A stretch of 64,000 bases of DNA, from contig JAYKKT010000086.1 of assembly GCA_036023115.1 (NCBI GenBank), forward strand, positions 16,383,501 to 16,447,500, in the 5' to 3' direction. Source of the DNA: Brasenia schreberi. Lineage: Eukaryota > Streptophyta > Magnoliopsida > Nymphaeales > Cabombaceae. This document shows positions 57,944 through 64,000 of the stretch, piece by piece. A model generated the notes under the pieces. The model did no database searches. It had not been told where the DNA came from and saw only the letters and a list, made by a program, of their open reading frames with translations. Both the position numbers and the translations under genes were made by a program. Positions within the stretch are counted from its first letter, which is position 1. Each line of letters opens with the position of its first letter.

Positions 57944-59826
57944 GGGGTCTGCCGTTCTCGAATCGTTGAACGCCGGTGTTGGTGGCTGTGCCCGTCGCGT
58001 AAACGTGCGTTCCCGCGAGAGGTGGCGGAGATGCTAAGCAAGTGGCGCGGGTTCGGACCGGGATCCGATTCCTTTGTTTAGCAGTGACCGGATAGCCACT
58101 TACCCGGACCCGTCTGACTATGGGATTGGGACCGTCTACTGTATCGAGTTTCTCTGGGTATGTCTTCCACCATATGGTCCGGCCCGGACAAAAGGTTTCT
58201 TCTTGCATAGACACGGAGGAGCCGGCGGTTTGTTCTGGTTTTCTTTGAATCAGGTACCAGAACCAAACCGGTTTCATTTTCGGCTCGAAAACATCAGTTT
58301 TGGTTCTCAATTGAGTTTTAAACTGTTCAAATTCGGAAATTTTTTAAAAACTTTTTTAACTACAAAATAAAAATAGTATGAAAACATCAGTTTTGGTCCT
58401 CGTGGAAGTTCATCATATTTTGGAGCTCTTGACAGATGGGTAGAGGAAGATCAAAGACACTCATGCAGAAGCAAGGTAAAGCTTTATTTACGAACTTTAG
58501 CACTCTTTTACTTGATCTTAATAGAAATTTACTTCTCTGGTTTCTAATTTTACCCCTTAACTATTCTTTGAAGTAAGAGAACACCAGCTTAATTATGAAT
58601 CTCCCGTTTGAGCTTCGACCTTCTTGAAGAACCCTGAAGGATGAACAAGTAGGGAGAGAGAGAGAAAGAGAGCTTGCAAATTAGGTCTATTCAAGAAAGA
58701 AGAGCGAAGTAACGATTAATGAACACATTAGGTGCATGTGCTCAAGAGGTGTATAGACCATCACTAATTTCTCGGTTAGAGAGAAGCTGCACTTTGTTAA
58801 TAGCAACAAATATATATTACATGGTGGAGAAGCAATTAGGAGCAGACACAAAATTCCTCTTAAAAAAGCCCCAATCTCTCAACAACTCTAAAACCCTCAC
58901 AACAATATCTCTCATGTTCTATAATAGAGATCACCCCTAGCGTCAAAGCTTGGAGCCTATTGGGGGTGAAAATTGATCGGTTTCTATGATAATTGAACCG
59001 AATAAAAACCAGTTTTGAATCATATCCGGCCACCAAAGCTGAACAGATTTACTCAGGTAACCAAACTGAAGTGAACCAAATTTGTTCTGTTCAATTCAAC
59101 TTGCTTGATCCATTAATCAACTTTCGTTTTACTGAATGATCATTCTATGAAAAGTATCCCTGATTTTGTGATGCCATCTTGAGATGATAACATCCTTTTT
59201 ATTTACACCCCACATTATAACGAGTTGCATAGAGGGATTTCAATTTTCTATTGAGATGCCAGAAAACAAAGTAAGAGAGAGAGGAAAGAGTACGTGTAAA
59301 TTGCAGGAAGCAAGATAAAGAGTCAACAAAACAGATCCCAAAAATTTTGGTTATTCGGTTTCTTCGGTTCTAAACATTTTGGAACCAAAACCAAACTAAT
59401 ACTGAAATCGAACTGAACCCGAAACTGATTGGTACTATGAGAAAACCAATTTGGAAATTCAGTTAAAACCGAATTATACTCATCAACTCCAATCACAGTG
59501 AGAAGATGAATCGGAATGTTAGAGCAGTTGGTGTTTTATTAGGTGGAGCCAGGTATTAACTGAGGCTAGCATGGGAATTGAGCTTGAGGAGAGTAGTAGT
59601 GGAGGGAAGGCAATAAGTGCGTGGATTGACTGGTGGAATTCAATTTCTCTCATGAGTTAAGGCTTTCAAGAAGGAGAATTGATACCAAGGCTGGAGCTTT
59701 GTTTGCTTCATTATATTGTAGGAGTGTCATCTCTAGGAGCTATAATGATTTAAATGAGTGCATGGTACATGTTGAATCTCATCCATCCAATTTAAAAGAT
59801 GGAGGGTGGAGATTTGAATATAAAAC

Positions 59827-59864
<38 letters not shown>

Positions 59865-60379
59865 AATTAATTATACTTAAAAAATACAAATATACTTTTT
59901 TACTTTTAAAATTAAATTTAAGTAATTTATCTTTCAAAATAAACGATTGAAATTTGGTTGAATTTGCTAACATTTAATATTGCTGGCATATACCAAGCTT
60001 TCCTGTTTAAGTAGTGTAAGTTGTGGTTTACCCATCTTGCTCACGCTACAGAACAAAAAGCGCCAAGGGTGCCACAGTCTACCTGCATGGACTAAATCTC
60101 TCCCTCTCTCTGTGTCGAAGTGGCAAGGTGCAGCTAAGGGCAATGAGATCAAGTATACAGCGATATTCATTTGAGACTCATACATTCGATGCCAACTCGT
60201 ACCTCAGTTCATCAAGAAGGGTTAAAATTGCGTCGAAATTGGAGCTGACACGTTTATACACGACATGAACATAACCTTAGAAACACAGGTTCATGGGCGG
60301 TTTGTAAGAGAGAGAGAGAGGACCCCATGAGTGACTACACCGAGGGAGATAATCTGTATTTTACTAGGGTTTTATCTTT
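57944..60379. other. Intergenic region upstream of the TraB gene
   Basis: The first 100-200 bp hold the leader and promoter of the TraB gene. The rest shows a (GA)-rich patch near 58650-58675, a (TA)n run at about 59829-59861, and repeated AACCGAA/AACCAAA-rich DNA. No coding exon was recognised. Confidence 0.55.
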
Positions 60380-60850
60380 TTATTAAAGTTAAAAGGTAAA
60401 TATTATAGAGCAACAATTAGACCTGCCATGTTTTATGGTTATGAGTGTTGGACAGTTAATCATCAACATGTACAAAAGATGTTTGACATAAATGAAGATG
60501 TTGAAATTGATAAGTGATCGTACAAGAAAAGACCGAATATATAATGAGGTTATTAGAAACAAATTAGAAGTGATACCAATAGAGGATAAAATGAGAGAAT
60601 ATCGTTTAAGATGGTTTGAACATATAGAAAGAAAGATCAAAAGAAGAACATGTAAGAATGTATGAAAAAGTAGATTTTAAAAGTATTAAAGGAGGTAGAG
60701 GATGACCACAAAAGTGTTGGAAAGAAACAATAAAGAATGATCTAGTTGTGAATTAACTGCTAACATGACACATGATAGGATTATGTGGAAACAAAGAATC
60801 CATGTAGCCGACCCAGTCTAGTATGTGAAAAGGCTTAGTTGTTGTTGTTG
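60380..60850 (+). mobile_element. 5'-truncated RTE LINE (3' 470 bp)
   Basis: From about 60380 the sequence follows the LINE RT tail (TAAAAGGTAAATATTATAGA, TGTTTTATGGTTATGAGTG, TTTAAGATGGTTTGAACAT) through the terminal CATGTAGCCGACCCAGTCTA and ends in (GTT)n at 60838-60850. Several indels break the frame. A target duplication is not obvious. Confidence 0.88.
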
Positions 60851-61712
60851 TATTTCAGGTGAGATTTTTATTTTCAGGTAGGGTGTCCATGCAACATTTG
60901 ATGATTCCTTTAAAATTCTGCTTCAAAACCTGTCTCCACTTACCTACAATTAAACATGGATCAGTTTGGAGCTACTCCAGTGGTTTGAACTCGAACCCAA
61001 CTAGACAAAGAATCGCTTGAAACATGAACAAGTGAAACTGAATCTAGAATCGTAAACCATACGGTTCGGTTCTTATTTCACCTTTCATGAAACTGAAACT
61101 GACAGTCCAATCTCTCAGTTTTGATTTTTTTCTTTAAAATTTATTAGTTTTAAAAATCTTTTTCCAATTTGAGACAGTTTTGGACTCAAATCAAAACCAC
61201 CCAAAACCAGCCATGTCTACTTAAAGTGAAGCTCTTAACCCATCAACGTGAATCCTCAAATAATAATTTCCTCTCTTGTTTCTAATCCTTGGATACTGGT
61301 AGCTTTTTCTCGTACTGTGCTCGCTGGACCTTGAAATGCAAAAGAACGAGGATAAGTTGGTTTGAAAAAGGTCATTTTCGAGCATGTACTATATGCCCGG
61401 TTCGTGTTGGCACAAACCCACAAGGCCGTGTTTGTATCACTAACTGTAGACATGGTTTTTATTTGGATCGTGTTCATATTCACTTGATTTACATACGGAG
61501 TGTATACGATATCAACACAACCCGACTACCTGAATGCCACCCCTACTCAAAATTCAAGACTTGGTGTATAAGGCGATCTAACCGAACCCGGAAATCCGAC
61601 GCGAAACTGAAATTTGCCCACCTGTTCGCACTCCCACGGATCCAGATAATATCGTATCCGACAGAATCCAAACCCATATATCCGGTCACCTCCAGGCCCT
61701 AGCTTGCAACAG

Positions 61713-61748
<36 letters not shown>

Positions 61749-62637
61749 TAGGCTCCCAGTTTTTCTTCTTCTTATGGTTACTCGGGCATTCTAACTTCGA
61801 TCTCCACATATTCAGCGGCCCTTCTACGAGGTATAAATATCGCTGTTTCATGATTCTTTCTTTTCTATGCCCTTGCTTTCGGAAAAGCTCGTTTCCAACC
61901 TCGCATTTCTCTTGTCGTTTCGCCGTAATCTTGGATTTTGAAGAGACGTTCTCCGCTTTTTCTGTTTTCTTGCTGCGGGAGTTGTCGAAATAGTCCTTTC
62001 CTTGGATTACCTGGTTGCATGCATGTTGAATTGGAAGCTTATTAGCTCTTCTTTTCCCCTCTCGTTTATTTTTGATGATTTCATTTCCTAATGCTTTGAC
62101 CTTTTCAAGGGATTTTGTTCTTAAAAGAGGAAAAATGGAGAAATAGGCTTTTGAGTATCTGTAATTTATGCCTTGTTCTACGTTTCTTGATTGGATTCTC
62201 ATTTGTTTTCATGTTCTTAACCGTAATCTGGATGTGTTTATATCCATCTGGGTACCGATTTGGTGAATCGAGTCTTCAATATTTTGATGGCAGTTGCATG
62301 CCTGCTATTCGTTGCAATTTCTTTTTATCTTACTTATTGACGTTTTTCCAGCTCATTCTCCGTTTGTTTAGATATCTATCAGTTTGGCATATTTGATTTT
62401 GGTTAGTATTTGTATGTCGAGACAGTGCAACTTGGGATGCTGTAATAATGACTGCTCTGCTATTCTTTTAGGGCGACTGGTCCATTTCGGTTCGCTTAAG
62501 TTTTCGGAAGTCGGTGGTATAATGATCTAGTGAATTAATCGTTTGTTTTACGTTCTCAATGGTCAATCCTTAAAGGGGTTGTGCTCTTGCTTTTAAGACC
62601 GTGGGCTCTTCCTATATATCCACATACTTCATTCAAT
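60851..62637 (+). other. Promoter and 5' leader region of the CCCH gene
   Basis: No exon was seen up to about 61700. A (CT)n(CA)n tract (61710-61749) and pyrimidine-rich DNA then precede a likely leader. CTACGAG|GTATAAAT near 61826 is a plausible leader-intron donor, with an acceptor such as TTTTAAG near 62597, which would give a 5' UTR intron of about 770 bp. This leader structure is inferred. Confidence 0.4.
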
Positions 62638-62764
62638 ATGGTCGAAAGAAAGTTGTTCAAAACAAAGTTATGTATCCTATTTCAAAAAGGCCGCTGCCTG
62701 CGACAGAGCTGCACTTTTGCACATGGTGAAGCTGAACTCCGGAGGTTCTCAGGCGTTGGTTCTG
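62638..62764 (+). CDS. CCCH zinc-finger protein, first coding exon (gene runs off the window)
   Basis: The start MVERKLFKTKLCILFQKGRC is followed by a CCCH finger CILFQKGRCLRQSCTFAH (C-X7-C-X4-C-X3-H) and GEAELRRF. The exon ends TCTG|GTGAGT at 62764. This N-terminal finger followed by a Glu/Arg motif is typical of a small family of plant CCCH RNA-binding proteins whose later part is Arg/Ser- and coiled-coil-rich; that part is not in the window. An earlier in-frame Met at 62581 would add 19 hydrophobic residues not expected for the family, so 62638 is preferred. Over 1.2 kb follows without a matching second exon, so intron 1 is long. Confidence 0.7.
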
Positions 62765-64000
62765 GTGAGTTTCTTCTGTCGTAGTGCTGATTTTGAAAGC
62801 TTCTCATTGTCATCTTTTTCTTCTGTTCACAGCTGGTATCTTTGCCAATATTTGAACTGTCTAGTTTACTTGGCAATGGCTGTCAAAATACAGGTTCTGC
62901 ACATCAGAGCAAATACATGTTTGTTGTATTTGTTGACAACTCAAATGTTGTTATAACAATATGATTATCTGTGGCTGTAATTTTTTCTCATACTAGGACA
63001 TTTTCTTGGTAAACAAGCTATTGATTAGGTCATGCATGCTATAATAAATGGTTCTTACTGCGTAAAACAAATCCTTGTCCGCATGCTCTATTGGTGGGTC
63101 TTGGTAACTGGAATGTCGTTGAGGGGCATAAATAACTTTGGGTATAATATTGATTTAGGAGCTCCATCTAGCTTTAAAACATTTAAAGCATAACACATTT
63201 TTAGTAGTGGCTGTCATACTGATTTCACACATCAAAATAGGTTGTGCTCACTTACATATATACTAAAGAAAAGAAAGAATTTCCAGAACCAAGGTGGAAT
63301 GTTGATGATCTCTAACTAAATAGTTTCACTGCAAGATTGTTATATTTGTTATGCAGTTAGTAAAGTTGCAGAGGGAAGTAGGGATAGTCACATGGCATTT
63401 TTTCACTGATTTTCAAGATTGAATTTACATAATAAATTGTCTAAAATGGTTTGTGATTTTGAAGAAGATGCAGAGTTAACTGCCTAGGAATAAAGACTTG
63501 TAAAGCTTCATGACATTGATTGATTTATATTAGTTGTAACTGTCTCGTAATTTGGTCGCCTTAATGGTGATTATAATAATAGATCATGCTCAATCTGAAT
63601 TTCATGGTATTTGAAAAGTTGCAGGATCATCATTCATAAGCTTGTGCAAAATATATTGATAAGTGACGGAATACAATACATGAATCAACTTCATCAAATC
63701 AGTAGACCTGCGCTATGTTAACTGAGGGGCCTATTCCTATTCACACTTTGGGTTGTTTCTCCACATGGGATACAGGAGAATGAATTGGTGTTCTGAACTT
63801 TTTCTTTCATATTGAATGTTAGGTCTTTTCATGTATATTGTAGTTACCTTAGTGATGTTGTACTGATATCTATAGGCTACTCTGCAAAACTTGAACTTCG
63901 ATGATAAATATTCCTTGCTTGCTTCTATTCTATACTTTTATCTTCAGGTAACCTGGCTTTTGTGAAGTCTCATCCTAAGTCACACAGACACTTCTAAGGG
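62765..64000 (+). other. First intron of the CCCH gene
   Basis: AT-rich sequence starting GTGAGT. No exon with the Arg-rich continuation expected for the family was found before the window ends. Confidence 0.5.

Noticed and set aside
1..64000. A prokaryote-type defence or biosynthetic system
   Set aside because: All coding evidence is spliced plant genes and plant retroelements; there are no operons, phage or CRISPR components.

Overview
The window is nuclear DNA of a flowering plant. It has spliced genes with GT-AG introns, CT/GA microsatellites in 5' leaders, plant families (GT29 sialyltransferase-like protein, TraB-domain protein, ZCCHC7/Air-type zinc-knuckle protein, short CCCH zinc-finger protein) and many plant retroelements: RTE-clade LINEs with a (GTT)n tail, Ty1/copia, Ty3/gypsy, hAT-like DNA elements and SINE-like repeats. 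The species cannot be fixed from sequence alone. All exon models were built by hand from splice signals and reading-frame continuity.

Layout. 1-5508: an old minus-strand RTE LINE split by a younger, nearly full-length plus-strand LINE (1012-4308) with a 13-bp target duplication. 5509-9459: gene-poor DNA with microsatellites and a MIR-like foldback at 7205-7327. 9460-31582: an 11-exon minus-strand sialyltransferase-like gene (465 aa) spread over 22 kb. Its two large introns are packed with transposons: a LINE with a triplicated 890-bp segment and an inserted hAT-like element, a second hAT-like element, and a complete copia element whose 3' LTR was broken by further insertions including another LINE. 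31583-33385: promoter side with a duplicated block. 33386-38218: gypsy gag-protease remnant, two LTRs of one family, and a retrocopy-like pseudogene of a PPDK regulatory protein interrupted by one of these LTRs. 38219-41234: copia scraps and a tRNA-type SINE. 41235-44866: minus-strand seven-knuckle CCHC gene (475 aa, 7 exons). 44867-48300: intergenic DNA. About 48328-48540: a TATA/telo-box promoter followed by a candidate C/D snoRNA with a guide for 25S rRNA. 50542-57943: minus-strand TraB-domain gene (419 aa, 10 exons) with ultra-short LINE insertions and inverted repeats in its introns. 57944-62637: intergenic DNA with a 5'-truncated LINE. 62638 to beyond the end: first coding exon of a plus-strand CCCH gene.

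The four protein genes are unrelated housekeeping-type genes: Golgi glycosyltransferase, nuclear RNA surveillance, organelle contact/mitophagy and RNA binding. There is no operon-like logic. The main story is the order of nested insertions, which can be read from target duplications and from reading frames that rejoin across insertions, plus one probable snoRNA gene and one MIR-like foldback.
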